A stretch of 64,000 bases of DNA from an uncultured Flavobacteriaceae bacterium (lineage in GTDB: Bacteria; Bacteroidota; Bacteroidia; Flavobacteriales; Flavobacteriaceae), in NCBI GenBank assembly GCA_947493535.1, contig CANLRK010000001.1:496001-560000 (forward strand), given 5' to 3'. The notes below the pieces were generated by a model that saw only the letters and a program-made list of their open reading frames with translations, made no database searches and was not told the origin of the DNA. Numbering within the stretch: position 1 is the stretch's first letter; each line of letters starts with the position of its first letter. The translations under genes were made by a program, and so were the position numbers. Shown here piece by piece: positions 9,213 through 18,821 of the stretch.

Positions 9213-10439
9213 TTACATTTTATAAATCCAGTGTGCTGGGTTTTGTTTGCTACTATTGTTAAAAATAAAGAAGCGTAAAATTGATTTCCCTTCGTTGTTG
9301 GCAGCTACTTTTCCAAGTGGTGTACCTGTACTTACTTTATCGCCTTTTTTTACACGTAAGTGTTTTAAATTAGAGTATACGGTATAATAATTTCCGTGTT
9401 GAATATATACAGACTGGTTAGCTCCTTTGATGACTTGTATTTCAGAAACAGTACCGTTAAAAACGGCTTTAGCAGTACTATTTTTCGAAGTAATTATTTT
9501 AACACCGCTACTATTGGTATAAATACCTGGCATTGTTGGGTGGGGTTGTTTTCCAAATTTTTGGGTTACATGACCAGTACTAACAGGCCATGGGAGTTTT
9601 CCTTTATTAGCACTAAAACTTGCAGCTAAAGCTTTGGCTTCAGGTGTTAGCGAAAGGGTTTTAGTGTTTTTCTTTTTTCCTGCCTTTTTATTAGCTGCAG
9701 CAATTGCCTCTTTAATTAGCTTTTCGATTTGACGTTCAATTTTATCACTCTGCTTTTGTTTAGCAGCAATAGCTTTTTTATATTTCTTTTCGTCTTTTTT
9801 TAAAGCGTCAATTAGTTCTTGTTGCTTTTCTTTTTCTTTAAGTAAGGAGCTTTGTGCTTTTTTGTTTTCGGCAATTAACCTGCTTTTGTCTTCTTTTTGT
9901 AGTAGCAATGCTTCGTTTAGAAGAGCTAGTTTTTCAGTTTTTGATACAATAGAATCGGCCTGTTTTTTCTGATACCTCTTATATTGTTTCATGTAATTAT
10001 ACCTTTTGTAGGCTTGCAAGAAATCATGTGAGGATAATAAAAAAAGCAATTTACTTTGGGTAGCTTTATTCTTGTATGATTTTACCACCATGGCGGCATA
10101 ATCTTTTTTTCTAGCAGCTAAATCGGCTTCTAAATCGTTAATTTTTTTACTATTGTCCTTTATTTCACGAGTAAGTAAATTGGCTTGTTGGTTGGTGATT
10201 TGTATTAAATTACGATGCACCTTAATTTTTAAGTTAACATCTTGAATTTTAGTAAGCAACGAGGTTTCTTCAGATTTTGTTTCTGCCAATAAACCATTAA
10301 TCTCTCTGATTTCTTTTAATAAATTTTGACGTTGTGTTTCTAACTGGCGTTGTTTTTTTGATTGCCCAAAAGATATCGCAGTACAGCACAACACCAACAT
10401 AAAAAATAGTAGGTATTGGTATGTAGGTTTAGTTTTCAA
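9213..10439 (-). CDS. EnvC-like murein hydrolase activator (degenerate LytM/M23 domain)
   Basis: Periplasmic protein of 408 residues with a signal peptide (ends near SFGQ), a long Lys/Glu-rich coiled coil (about 27-255) and a C-terminal LytM domain (about 280-405). The catalytic zinc ligands of M23 enzymes are missing: the HxxxD site is replaced by YTNSSGVKI and the HxH site by ILRFFIF. It should therefore activate amidases during septum splitting, as EnvC does, and not cut peptidoglycan itself. It overlaps the DUF4292 gene by 11 bp, indicating translational coupling. Confidence 0.88.
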   Translation of the reverse strand: MKTKPTYQYLLFFMLVLCCTAISFGQSKKQRQLETQRQNLLKEIREINGLLAETKSEETSLLTKIQDVNLKIKVHRNLIQITNQQANLLTREIKDNSKKINDLEADLAARKKDYAAMVVKSYKNKATQSKLLFLLSSHDFLQAYKRYNYMKQYKRYQKKQADSIVSKTEKLALLNEALLLQKEDKSRLIAENKKAQSSLLKEKEKQQELIDALKKDEKKYKKAIAAKQKQSDKIERQIEKLIKEAIAAANKKAGKKKNTKTLSLTPEAKALAASFSANKGKLPWPVSTGHVTQKFGKQPHPTMPGIYTNSSGVKIITSKNSTAKAVFNGTVSEIQVIKGANQSVYIQHGNYYTVYSNLKHLRVKKGDKVSTGTPLGKVAANNEGKSILRFFIFNNSSKQNPAHWIYKM

Positions 10440-11205
10440 TGCTTATTTCTTTATAGTTATTTGGGATTTTGAACGGAAAGCGTAAATCTTGATTCAAAGA
10501 TACATTTCTGTAACTAATATCAATTTGTGTTTCAGAAGTTTTTTCAACCATTAACAGATTAACTAGCATAGGGATTAGTTGATTGTCAACCTCTTGATAT
10601 CCTTTATAATCAACAGTTAGTATTCTGTAAGCTTTGGGTTGGGCTATTTCTTGCGATTTGACTTTAAAGTTTCCAGGGTTTAGGGTGATATAGTGTTCTG
10701 CCAACGAATTTAATTGTTCTGGACGGAGTAAATATCCGTTTTCTAAAACTTCAGAGTCATATTGTGTAGGCTCAAGTGTGTACATGGCTTCGCCTAATAA
10801 AATACCTTGCAATTGCATGAAGGTAATATCCGTTTTAAGCCATGAGTTAATAATGCTATAATCACCATCAAAATAGGTGTTGTCTATTTTATTGTAATAT
10901 TTTACTGCGTTTGGAGAGATTAAAATTTTAGCACCAGGAATACCCATTTTACCAATACTTAACCATATTTTTTCATTTTTAAGTATGCGTAAATTTGCCG
11001 TAAATTTTTCTTCTTTTTCTGCAGTTTTTAAGTTGATAGTTAATGCTGCTTTTAAACTGGTGTACGAATTATTTTTTTTGTGGTAATTAGAAATAATTTC
11101 TGCAGTTTTTAGTTTTTCGGTATTGCCATTAGCTGCAGCTTTTTTGCTGGCTTTACAGCCTACAAGAACGGAACAAACTATGGTTATGTAAAAAAGAAAT
11201 CTCAT
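10429..11205 (-). CDS. DUF4292 lipoprotein
   Basis: Lipoprotein of 258 residues with lipobox LVGC (Cys17). The middle part has the DUF4292 pattern: KIWLSIGKMGIPGAKILISP, then YYNKIDNTYFDGDYS and TDITFMQLQGILLG. The family is confined mainly to Bacteroidota. Its long antiparallel strands and the position in the chain recall LolA/LolB-type carriers, so a lipoprotein or lipid transfer role is a guess. It sits between a TPR protein and the EnvC-like protein in one operon, a conserved order as far as I recall. Confidence 0.82.
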   Translation of the reverse strand: MRFLFYITIVCSVLVGCKASKKAAANGNTEKLKTAEIISNYHKKNNSYTSLKAALTINLKTAEKEEKFTANLRILKNEKIWLSIGKMGIPGAKILISPNAVKYYNKIDNTYFDGDYSIINSWLKTDITFMQLQGILLGEAMYTLEPTQYDSEVLENGYLLRPEQLNSLAEHYITLNPGNFKVKSQEIAQPKAYRILTVDYKGYQEVDNQLIPMLVNLLMVEKTSETQIDISYRNVSLNQDLRFPFKIPNNYKEISIEN

Positions 11206-11209
11206 TGTT

Positions 11210-12520
11210 TTAACCGTTCAATTTTTTTATTTTTTGTAAATATTTTTGTTCGTTTTTTGTATCGTTCATTTGCTGGTAGGCTTTGGCAAATTGCACGTAA
11301 AATTCTTGCTCCATAACTGTATCACCTATCAAGTAATCTAACCCAAACTCTAAACTTTTAAGGGCTTTTTCTGCATGATTACTAGCATTATATGCTTTGG
11401 CTTGTTGTAAGTAAAACACAGGTTGAGCAGGGTATAACTCTAAAGCTTTCGAGCTGTTTTTTAATGCTTCGTCTATTTTACCTTGTTGCAGTAACAGTTC
11501 ACCAATTAGTTTTAAATCTTCATAATCTGTTGAGTTATTTTTAGTAGCTACTTCGGTATATTCAGTATATTTTTCAGTATCGGAATTACCGTATAATAAA
11601 GCTAATTTACCCGCAATAGTTTTGTGCGGAAAAAGTTGGAGCGCTTTTTCTAATTCAGGTAAAAGATTTAAGTTGTTTGATGTAAATTCAGTAAAATCAT
11701 CTAAGAGTTTAAATTTTTCAGCATCATCTAATGAGTTACTTTTTAAAATTCTATGCATAGCTTCAATTGCCAGCTTAGTATTGTCATTAGATAAATAATG
11801 TTTATATAAAAATAAATACGGATCATCTGACAATGGGTGTTTATTAGCAAAATCTAAAGCGGTATTGTAGCCTTGAGTAATGTTTTTTTGCTTTATATAG
11901 GCATAAATTAATTTTTTATAATCTTCGGGATTAAGTGATTCTTTGTTTTTAAGGTAATTAATTTGTGCGTTATAATTATTGTTGCGTGTATATATTTTAT
12001 GTCGCAATTGTTCTCTGGTCTTTTGAATTCCGTATTTCGTATCTAGCGTGTTAATTAGATTAATTGCTTTAGTATACTCACCGTTTTGGTAATAAACCTC
12101 TATTAAACTTTCGGCATAAAAACTTTTAATATAATATAACTTTTCAAGTGTTTCAATTGCTTTAGAACTTTTATTTTGATACTTATAAAGATGATATAAT
12201 TCTTCTAAAACCCATGGGTTGTTAGGTTTTAGTTTATCTGCCTTTTGCAATGCGGTTTCTGCTTGTTGAAATTGGTCTAATTCGAAATAATTCTTTCCTA
12301 GTTCAAAATATACAGAAGCATTGTTAGGGGCTTCTTTAGTGCATTGTATTAGTAAATCAATTGCCTTGTCGTAGTTTTCTATTCCTTTTTGCTTTAAGGC
12401 TTCAAAGAAGGTTGACTGAAAACGATCAGAAACATCTCCTAGGTCATCTTCACGAAGTTCTTGAGCTTGAATATAATTCAGGCAAAAAAACAAGGAAAAT
12501 ATGTATAGTAAATGTTTCAT
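11210..12520 (-). CDS. Exported tetratricopeptide repeat protein
   Basis: 436 residues with a signal peptide (ends near YIQAQ) followed by at least eight helical TPR units. Clear ones lie near residues 35-105 (YDKAIDLLIQ, SVYFELGKNYFELDQFQQAE) and 330-410 (LIGELLLQQGKIDEALKNSSKALELYPAQ region, QPVFYLQQAKAYNASNHAEKALKSL region). TPRs are scaffolds for protein contacts. The gene is only 4 bp from the DUF4292 gene, so the two are probably co-translated envelope partners. Exact role unknown. Confidence 0.82.
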   Translation of the reverse strand: MKHLLYIFSLFFCLNYIQAQELREDDLGDVSDRFQSTFFEALKQKGIENYDKAIDLLIQCTKEAPNNASVYFELGKNYFELDQFQQAETALQKADKLKPNNPWVLEELYHLYKYQNKSSKAIETLEKLYYIKSFYAESLIEVYYQNGEYTKAINLINTLDTKYGIQKTREQLRHKIYTRNNNYNAQINYLKNKESLNPEDYKKLIYAYIKQKNITQGYNTALDFANKHPLSDDPYLFLYKHYLSNDNTKLAIEAMHRILKSNSLDDAEKFKLLDDFTEFTSNNLNLLPELEKALQLFPHKTIAGKLALLYGNSDTEKYTEYTEVATKNNSTDYEDLKLIGELLLQQGKIDEALKNSSKALELYPAQPVFYLQQAKAYNASNHAEKALKSLEFGLDYLIGDTVMEQEFYVQFAKAYQQMNDTKNEQKYLQKIKKLNG

Positions 12521-12543
12521 GATTTTTATTGTAGGTTCAATAA

Positions 12544-13560
12544 TTATTCCATTATGGTATAATCTCCAACACTAATTTTGGTAAATTCGCCATTATATTT
12601 TACATGATTACCAATCATCGCTTCTTCTAAAGTAGCGTTTTTAATTACAGAATTGGTTTGAATTAACGAATTTTTAATACGAACATTATCTAATGTAGTA
12701 TTGTTTCCTATAGATACATTTGGCCCAACAGTACTATTGTTAAGAGTTACATTTTCGCCAATAAAGCATGGTTCAATAATTGTTGAGTTATTGTTGGTGT
12801 AATTGTTACTTATTAATTGCTCACCATCAGTAGTTAAAAAGTGGAGCATTTTGGTGTTGGTATCAATTGCAACTTCTTTGTTACCACAGTCCATCCATTC
12901 ATCAACAGTACCAGTTACAAAAACCTTATTGTTGCGCATCATTCCTTTTATACCGTCATTTATTTGATATTCTCCACCGTTAATAATGTTGTTGTCTAAA
13001 ACCTTTTGAAGCTCGTTTTTTAAAACAGCAACATCCTTGAAATAGTAAATACCTATTACAGCTTGGTTAGAAACAAAGGTTTGAGGTTTTTCTACTAATT
13101 CAACAATTTCATTATTATCGTTAAGTTTTACTACACCATAGGCTTCAGGGTGTGCTACTTCTTTGGTCCATATTACAGCATCGGCTTGTTGATCTAAATT
13201 AAAAGAAGCTCTAATTAAGGTATCTGCATAAGCAATAACAGCAGGACCTGATAATGAAGGTTCAGCACACATTATGGCATGACCGGTTCCTAATGGTTCA
13301 TCTTGACGGTATATTGATGCTTTGGCTCCTAAGCTTTTAGCCAGTTGAGTTAAACTTTGTACTACATCATCACCAAAAAAGGCAGGGTCGCCTAAAATAA
13401 AAGCAATTTCTTCAATAGGTTGTTTTAAAACCTTAGCAATATCAGTTACTAATCGGTGTACAATAGGTTTACCTGCTATTGGAATTAAAGGTTTTGGTAC
13501 GGTTAAACTATGTGGGCGTAAGCGAGAACCTCTTCCCGCCATAGGTACTATTATTTTCAT
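12544..13560 (-). CDS. Sugar-1-phosphate nucleotidyltransferase
   Basis: Transfers a nucleotide to a sugar-1-phosphate to make an activated sugar. The 338 residues start with the signature KIIVPMAGRGSRLRPHSLTVPKPL, seen here in part as GRGSRLRPHS with the PKP lysine. They continue with the GTGHAI and YADTLI active-site strands and an ENPEAYG-like segment (HPEAYGVVKL). The C-terminal 90 residues have left-handed beta-helix hexapeptides (IGENVTLNNSTVGPNVSIGN). It fits glucose-1-phosphate thymidylyltransferase or UDP-sugar pyrophosphorylase; the base and sugar cannot be decided. Neighbouring flippase supports a surface-glycan role. Confidence 0.85.
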   Translation of the reverse strand: MKIIVPMAGRGSRLRPHSLTVPKPLIPIAGKPIVHRLVTDIAKVLKQPIEEIAFILGDPAFFGDDVVQSLTQLAKSLGAKASIYRQDEPLGTGHAIMCAEPSLSGPAVIAYADTLIRASFNLDQQADAVIWTKEVAHPEAYGVVKLNDNNEIVELVEKPQTFVSNQAVIGIYYFKDVAVLKNELQKVLDNNIINGGEYQINDGIKGMMRNNKVFVTGTVDEWMDCGNKEVAIDTNTKMLHFLTTDGEQLISNNYTNNNSTIIEPCFIGENVTLNNSTVGPNVSIGNNTTLDNVRIKNSLIQTNSVIKNATLEEAMIGNHVKYNGEFTKISVGDYTIME

Positions 13561-13581
13561 GTTTTTTCTGTAATTATTAGT

Positions 13582-14016
13582 TTATTTTACTCCTGTGCTA
13601 CCAAAACCTCCTGAGCCTCTCTTTGTTTCGGATAATTCTTCTACTTGAGTCCATTCTGCCCGCTCGTGTTTGGCAATAACAAGTTGGGCGATACGTTCTC
13701 CGTTTTCAATAACAAAATTGTCATTAGATAAGTTTACTAGTATTACTCCAATTTCACCTCTGTAATCTGCATCAATAGTGCCTGGTGCATTTAAAACGGT
13801 AATTCCTTTTTTGGCAGCCAAACCACTTCGTGGTCTTACTTGAGCTTCATAACCCACAGGGAGTTCTATAAATAATCCTGTTTTAACAATTGTTCTTTCT
13901 AATGGTTTTAAAGTAATGGGTTCGGTTAAATTGGCGCGTAAATCCATACCTGCAGAAGCATTTGTTTCATAATGCGGCAGGGCATGATTGGATTTGTTTA
14001 TGATGTTTATATTCAT
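13582..14016 (-). CDS. dut: dUTP diphosphatase
   Basis: Hydrolyses dUTP to dUMP and pyrophosphate, keeping uracil out of DNA and supplying dTMP synthesis. All five trimeric dUTPase motifs are present in 144 residues: [36 protein letters not shown] and the glycine-rich [10 protein letters not shown] at the C-terminus that closes the active site. Starts 1 bp from the flippase stop in a continuous minus-strand operon. Confidence 0.97.
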   Translation of the reverse strand: MNINIINKSNHALPHYETNASAGMDLRANLTEPITLKPLERTIVKTGLFIELPVGYEAQVRPRSGLAAKKGITVLNAPGTIDADYRGEIGVILVNLSNDNFVIENGERIAQLVIAKHERAEWTQVEELSETKRGSGGFGSTGVK

Positions 14017-14017
14017 A

Positions 14018-15445
14018 TTATTTTTGTTTCAATAAAAGGTTGATTTCTTTTCTTTCTAAGATAAAAATAAGGCTTAAAAATAGTATTAAAAAAATGGTGC
14101 CTATATAAACGTTATGATTAAACTGATAAAAAGTTAAAAAGGATAATGTGCTGGCGCTAATTAAATACAACACAATTCTATTAATTTGATACGGTACAGG
14201 GTAGTGCCTTTTTCCGAGTAAATAGGATACTAGCATCATACTTCCGTAGGCTACAAGTGTGGCGTATGCACATGCGATAAACCCAAATTTAGGGGTGAAA
14301 ATTAAAATGATACTAATAGTAAGAATGGCTCCAAATATAGAGATGTACATACCGTAACGTGTTTTATCGGTTAACTTATACCAAATGGATAAATTGTGAT
14401 ATATGCCTAAGCATAAGTTTGCCAATAGAATAACAGGAACAATATTTAATGCAAGCAGATAGCTGTCATTTTTAATAATGAGATCTTTAATAAGATCTAT
14501 ATATACGGTAATAATTAGCAAACCAACAGAACCAACAATGGTAAAATATTTTAGTATAGTGGCGTAATTTTTCTTAGCGTTTTCGGCTTTGGCATGGTTA
14601 AAGAAAAAAGGTTCAGCTCCCATTTTAAAAGCTGTTACAAAAAGGGTCATAAAAACCGCAATTTTATAACAAGCACTATAAGCTCCGTTAACAAACTTAT
14701 CTTGCCCGTCTAAAAACCATTTATCAAAGTTTTCGTTTACAACAAAAGCAACTCCAGCAATCATTATTGGCCATCCGTAAGAGAGTAATTCTTTTAAAAC
14801 TGTAATGTCAAACTCTAACTTTGCTTTAAAGAAATAGGGCAGCATGAGTAATAACACACAAATGCTAGCTATTAGGTTTGCAATAAAAATATACACTACC
14901 TCATTAGGAACATTAAATAAGTTTCGTAAAAACGAAACTTGATAGCTCTCCGATAAAAAAAGAATATTTAATGCAACAATAATAAAAACATTAGTAAGCT
15001 TAATTGTGGCAAAACGTATTGCTTTACCAGTAACTCTTAAATAAGCAAAAGGAATAACAATTAATGTTTCTAACAAGGTTATACTAATAAGAATTTTATA
15101 GGACAATAAGTCAATAGCCATAAAGTTGGCAATATGAATACTAAACGTATATAATAAAATTCCAGCAATAAGAGTAGTTGTACAAACAGTTAGTAATGCT
15201 GTTGAAAGTACTCGGGTTTTGTTCTGGTATTTGCTAAAGTAACGGAAAAAAGCAGTTTCCATACCGTAGGTAAACAATACGTTAAAAAAAGCAGCGTATA
15301 CATAAAATACAGTGTTGGTTGAAAAACTTTCGTTAGGTAATACATCAGTGTATAATCTTGTTAACAAAAAATTGATCAGCCTTGGCAAAACAATAGCTAA
15401 GCCATAAATTATAGTGTCTTTAAAAAAACGTTGTAATACACTCAA
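14018..15445 (-). CDS. Polysaccharide (O-antigen/lipid-linked oligosaccharide) flippase
   Basis: Integral membrane protein of 475 residues with about 12-14 hydrophobic segments and the MOP-superfamily Wzx-like pattern. An early motif is [20 protein letters not shown], followed by tandem bundles of helices and positively charged cytoplasmic loops. It should move lipid-linked oligosaccharides across the inner membrane. It is first in the minus-strand operon that continues through dut, the nucleotidyltransferase and envelope proteins. Family membership is good; the exact glycan is unknown, and lipid II (MurJ-like) transport is a less likely alternative. Confidence 0.85.
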   Translation of the reverse strand: MSVLQRFFKDTIIYGLAIVLPRLINFLLTRLYTDVLPNESFSTNTVFYVYAAFFNVLFTYGMETAFFRYFSKYQNKTRVLSTALLTVCTTTLIAGILLYTFSIHIANFMAIDLLSYKILISITLLETLIVIPFAYLRVTGKAIRFATIKLTNVFIIVALNILFLSESYQVSFLRNLFNVPNEVVYIFIANLIASICVLLLMLPYFFKAKLEFDITVLKELLSYGWPIMIAGVAFVVNENFDKWFLDGQDKFVNGAYSACYKIAVFMTLFVTAFKMGAEPFFFNHAKAENAKKNYATILKYFTIVGSVGLLIITVYIDLIKDLIIKNDSYLLALNIVPVILLANLCLGIYHNLSIWYKLTDKTRYGMYISIFGAILTISIILIFTPKFGFIACAYATLVAYGSMMLVSYLLGKRHYPVPYQINRIVLYLISASTLSFLTFYQFNHNVYIGTIFLILFLSLIFILERKEINLLLKQK

Positions 15446-15555
15446 ATTAATTGAAATATTTTAAGAGCTATAAAAATAGTTTTTTATTAAGGTTTAGCAA
15501 AACATCAATATAATTAATGTTGTTATATAACTTAACAAAAAAGGAGAGTAATGTT

Positions 15556-16341
15556 TTAAAAGCCTCTATCTTGTTGTAACTGTTCATAAGCTTCTTTAAT
15601 TTGCTTAAACTTTTCTTCTGCTGCTTTTCTATGTGTTTCCCCTAGATGTTGAATTTTATCAGGATGGTGTTTTTTGGCCATTTTACGATAGGCCTTTTTT
15701 ATATCTTCATTTGTAGCATTTTGATCAACATCTAAAACCTTATAAGCGTTTGAAATAGTATAACCGTTAAAGTTAGCTTTCTGATGTGATGATCGTCTGT
15801 TGTAACCAGAAAACATGGCTTCAATGGCATCATAATCCCGACGACTAATATGCAGATATCCTGCCATTTTACGTATTTCGGTAACTTCATTTGCACTTAC
15901 ATAACCGTCTGCTGCAGCAATACCAAATAAATAATGTAGTAACTGTAAACGAGACGGGTGATCCATGTGTCGTTGTATTTGCATACATACTCTTCGGGTA
16001 GAAACAGTGTCATTTTTAATAATTTCATTAAAAATTTTAAAAGCATTATTAGCTCTTGTTTTTCCAAATAAACTCACAAAATGTGTACGAACATAATCCA
16101 ACTCACGTTGATCAATAGTATCATCTGCTTTTATGACTAAAGCCGATAAAATAAGCAAGCTTACTTCAAAGTCGCCAGGTTTAGTACTTTCTTGTTTTTG
16201 CCGTTGTTCTTTTTCAAATTGTTTGGCATCCGCATGATGAAACCCATCAATTAAACTTCCAAAAGCAAAGCCTAATATCCCTCCAATAGGACCGCCAACA
16301 GTCCATCCTAAACCTGCACCAACAAATTTTGCAAAACCCAT
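15556..16341 (-). CDS. TerB-like and DnaJ domain protein (DjlA-type)
   Basis: 261 residues. The N-terminus has a short glycine-rich hydrophobic segment ([23 protein letters not shown]). Residues about 55-175 form a TerB-like helical domain ([37 protein letters not shown]). The C-terminus is a J domain (about 195-258) with the HPD tripeptide (KKHHPDK), which stimulates DnaK ATPase. This is the architecture of DjlA-type membrane co-chaperones. Encoded alone with its own promoter, divergent from the bacilliredoxin gene. Confidence 0.87.
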   Translation of the reverse strand: MGFAKFVGAGLGWTVGGPIGGILGFAFGSLIDGFHHADAKQFEKEQRQKQESTKPGDFEVSLLILSALVIKADDTIDQRELDYVRTHFVSLFGKTRANNAFKIFNEIIKNDTVSTRRVCMQIQRHMDHPSRLQLLHYLFGIAAADGYVSANEVTEIRKMAGYLHISRRDYDAIEAMFSGYNRRSSHQKANFNGYTISNAYKVLDVDQNATNEDIKKAYRKMAKKHHPDKIQHLGETHRKAAEEKFKQIKEAYEQLQQDRGF

Positions 16342-16360
16342 TTTGAATTAACTTAAAGTT

Positions 16361-16368
16361 CAAATATA
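16361..16368 (-). promoter_or_regulatory. Predicted -7 element TATATTTG (minus strand)
   Basis: TAnnTTTG match about 20 bp upstream of the TerB-DnaJ start. A TTG on the same strand (16386-16388) sits 17 bp further upstream, slightly close for a -33 element. Confidence 0.5.
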
Positions 16369-16434
16369 CTTGAATTCGTGGCTTTCAACATTGTTATTTA
16401 AGTTTTATTTAGTAAATGGTCGATGGATTTTATG

Positions 16435-16442
16435 TATTTTTG
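16435..16442 (+). promoter_or_regulatory. Predicted -7 element TAttTTTG
   Basis: TAnnTTTG match 38 bp before the bacilliredoxin ATG at 16481. It supports starting that gene at 16481, because the longer frame beginning at 16370 would start upstream of this promoter. Confidence 0.6.
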
Positions 16443-16480
16443 CAGTTCAATTACTACTAATAATAAAAAAAGAAAATTAT

Positions 16481-16891
16481 ATGTATCCACCAGAATTAGT
16501 GAAGCCAATGCGTGAAGAATTAACTTCTTTTGGTTTTGAGGAAGCGCAAACTGCAGCGGCTGTTAAAGAAGCTTTAGCAAAGGAAGGAACTACTTTGGTA
16601 GTAGTGAATTCTGTTTGTGGTTGTGCGGCTAGAAATGCTCGTCCTGGAGCAAAAATGTCGTTAGAAAACGCAAAAAAACCAACAAACTTACTTACAGTAT
16701 TTGCAGGAGTAGATAAAGAAGCAGTTAATGAAGCAAGAAACCACATGATGCCATTTCCACCATCGTCACCATCAATGGCGTTGTTTAAAAATGGAGAATT
16801 GGTACATATGTTAGAGCGTCATCATATAGAAGGACGTCCTGCCGATATGATTGCTGAAAATTTAAAAGATGCATACAACGAGTTTTGTTAA
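16481..16891 (+). CDS. BrxA/BrxB-family bacilliredoxin
   Basis: Thioredoxin-fold disulfide oxidoreductase of 136 residues from the YphP/YqiW family. It removes bacillithiol or other thiol adducts from protein cysteines. The active site is the unusual CGC motif (Cys46-Gly-Cys48 in NSVCGCAARNARPGA), and the typical N-terminus MYPPELVKPMREEL marks the start. The frame is open 37 codons further upstream but has no support there. Ends at a strong terminator. Confidence 0.92.
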   Translation: MYPPELVKPMREELTSFGFEEAQTAAAVKEALAKEGTTLVVVNSVCGCAARNARPGAKMSLENAKKPTNLLTVFAGVDKEAVNEARNHMMPFPPSSPSMALFKNGELVHMLERHHIEGRPADMIAENLKDAYNEFC

Positions 16892-16912
16892 ACCGTTAAT
16901 TTTACAGATACT

Positions 16913-16949
16913 AAAAGTCGCTAACACAAATGTATTTAGCGACTTTTTT
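16913..16949 (+). terminator. Terminator after bacilliredoxin gene
   Basis: 12-bp stem AAAAGTCGCTAA / TTAGCGACTTTT with an 11-nt loop, followed by Ts. A run of As on the left makes it potentially bidirectional. Confidence 0.88.
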
Positions 16950-16968
16950 ATTTAATTATTCTTGAATA

Positions 16969-17622
16969 ATGGATATAGAGTTGGTAATAAATAACACCGT
17001 TAGTTTTGTGAAAAAAACATTGAAAGGTGCAGAGGGAGGGCACGACTGGTTTCATATTGAACGAGTCTATAAAAATGCTTTGTTGCTATTAAAAGAAGAA
17101 AAAGCAGATGCTTTTGTAGTGGCACTAGGAGCACTTTTACACGATATAGCCGACTCTAAATTTCATAATGGAGATGAAACTATAGGGCCGGAAATGGCAG
17201 AAAACTTTTTGAAATCTCAACAGGTGTCGTCAGAAGTAATTGAACATGTAGTTCAGATAATTAAAAACATTTCCTACAAAGGAGGAAATGTACAACGTAA
17301 ATTTTCATCAAAAGAGCTAGATGTTGTTCAAGATGCTGATAGGTTAGATGCACTAGGGGCTATAGGGATAGCAAGAACGTTTAATTATGGAGGGTTTAAA
17401 AACAGGGCAATATATAACCCTGAAATAGCACCAAAATTAGACATGACAAAAGAAGAGTATAAAAATTCAACAGCACCAACTATAAATCATTTTTACGAAA
17501 AACTATTGTTGTTAAAAGATAAAATGAATACTACAACAGGAAAAGAAATAGCGCAAAAAAGGCATGATTTTATGCTGCTATATTTACAGCAATTTTATAA
17601 GGAATGGGAAGGTGAAATATAG
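16969..17622 (+). CDS. HD-domain metal-dependent phosphohydrolase
   Basis: 217-residue cytosolic HD hydrolase. The metal-binding H...HD...D pattern is visible: His25 in GGHDWFHIERV, His58-Asp59 in LLHDIADSKF, and the distal Asp in VVQDADRLDALGAIG. It matches the YedJ/YpgQ group that hydrolyses nucleotides, but the substrate cannot be told from sequence. It is bracketed by terminators on both sides, so it is monocistronic. Its stop codon lies within the downstream hairpin. Confidence 0.87.
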   Translation: MDIELVINNTVSFVKKTLKGAEGGHDWFHIERVYKNALLLLKEEKADAFVVALGALLHDIADSKFHNGDETIGPEMAENFLKSQQVSSEVIEHVVQIIKNISYKGGNVQRKFSSKELDVVQDADRLDALGAIGIARTFNYGGFKNRAIYNPEIAPKLDMTKEEYKNSTAPTINHFYEKLLLLKDKMNTTTGKEIAQKRHDFMLLYLQQFYKEWEGEI

Positions 17623-17657
17623 TAAAAAAGCGTGCTTGGCACGCTTTTTTACTATAT
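17617..17657. terminator. Long bidirectional terminator between HD gene and thiL
   Basis: A 19-bp perfect stem (17617-17635 with 17639-17657) and a TTG triloop. Core is AAAAAAGCGTGC / GCACGCTTTTTT. It includes the stop codon of the HD gene and lies just before the thiL stop. Confidence 0.93.
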
Positions 17658-17662
17658 GAAAA

Positions 17663-18715
17663 TTAATCTTCATTCTCTAATGAATTCCATCCTTGAGCGG
17701 TAAGTTCAATTTTTTCATTACCACGAGTAATTAAATTAACCCCTTCTGATGCATCGGTAATATGACCTATTACTGAAAAGTTTGGGTTGGCTTTTATTTT
17801 AGGATAGTCTTCTTGCGAAACGGTAAACAATAATTCGTAATCTTCTCCTCCATTTAGTGCAATAGTAGTACTATCCATATTAAATTCTTCACAAGTAGAA
17901 ATAACTTGCGGGTCTAAAGGAATTTTTTCCTCATATAGGTTACAACCTACTTCAGATTGCTTGCATAGGTGTAGTATTTCTGATGAAAGCCCGTCGCTAA
18001 TATCAATCATAGCGGTAGGAGACACTTCTAACTCTTTTAATAACATAGGAATGTCTTTACGAGCTTCAGGCTTTAATTGTCGCTCAACTAAATAAGAATA
18101 TTGTTCCAAGTCAGGTTGATTGTTTGGGTTGGCCTGAAACACTTGTTTTTCTCGCTCAAGAATTTGAAACCCTAAATAGGCCGCACCAAGGTCTCCTGTA
18201 ACTACTAATAAGTCGTTAGTTTTTGCTCCACTACGATAAGCAACATTTTCTTCTAAAACCTCTCCTAACGCAGTAACACTAATTAAAAGTCCGGTTTTTG
18301 AAGAGGTAGTATCTCCGCCTATAACATCTACGTTATATGTTTTAGCAGCCAAATGAATTCCTTCATATAAATCTTCTAAAGCCTCTAAGGGAAAACGGTT
18401 AGATACTGCAATAGAAACAGTTACCTGAGTTGCATTAGCATTCATAGCATAAATATCAGATAGGTTTACCATTATAGCTTTATACCCTAAATGCTTTAGT
18501 GGCATGTAGGATAAGTCAAAGTGAATCCCTTCTACTAACAAATCAGTAGAAACAACTGTTTTTTTATTGTTAAAATCTAGCACAGCAGCATCATCACCCA
18601 CTCCTTTTATGGTGGATTTTTGTGTTGTGGTAAAATTCTTCGTTAGGTGTTCTATAAGCCCAAACTCACCCAATGCTGTAAGTGATGTTCGTTGCGGATT
18701 TTTATCTTCTATCAT
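17663..18715 (-). CDS. thiL: Thiamine-monophosphate kinase
   Basis: Phosphorylates thiamine monophosphate to thiamine diphosphate, the last step to the active cofactor. The 350 residues show the AIR-synthase/ThiL fold: GVGDDAAVLDF near the start, STDLLVEGIHFDL, VNLSDIYAMNA, DVIGGDTTSS, MIDISDGLSSEI and LNGGEDYELLFTV. Length is usual for the family. No other thi gene or TPP riboswitch is nearby. Monocistronic, and possibly almost leaderless given the promoter position. Confidence 0.96.
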   Translation of the reverse strand: MIEDKNPQRTSLTALGEFGLIEHLTKNFTTTQKSTIKGVGDDAAVLDFNNKKTVVSTDLLVEGIHFDLSYMPLKHLGYKAIMVNLSDIYAMNANATQVTVSIAVSNRFPLEALEDLYEGIHLAAKTYNVDVIGGDTTSSKTGLLISVTALGEVLEENVAYRSGAKTNDLLVVTGDLGAAYLGFQILEREKQVFQANPNNQPDLEQYSYLVERQLKPEARKDIPMLLKELEVSPTAMIDISDGLSSEILHLCKQSEVGCNLYEEKIPLDPQVISTCEEFNMDSTTIALNGGEDYELLFTVSQEDYPKIKANPNFSVIGHITDASEGVNLITRGNEKIELTAQGWNSLENED

Positions 18716-18720
18716 AAGTG

Positions 18721-18728
18721 CAAAAATA
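18721..18728 (-). promoter_or_regulatory. Predicted -7 element TATTTTTG for thiL
   Basis: TAnnTTTG on the minus strand ending only 5 bp before the thiL ATG. If it is used, transcription would begin at or next to the start codon, giving a leaderless or nearly leaderless mRNA. Confidence 0.42.
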
Positions 18729-18821
18729 AACTTTTAGAATAAATCTAACTCATTGAAAATGATTTATGTTAAATTGCGTATATTTACAGAACTTAAAATA
18801 TATTCACCCCAAACAAAAGTT

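Noticed and set aside
17663-18715. TPP riboswitch upstream of thiL
   Set aside because: Only about 100 bp lie upstream and no conserved TPP-box sequences were seen.
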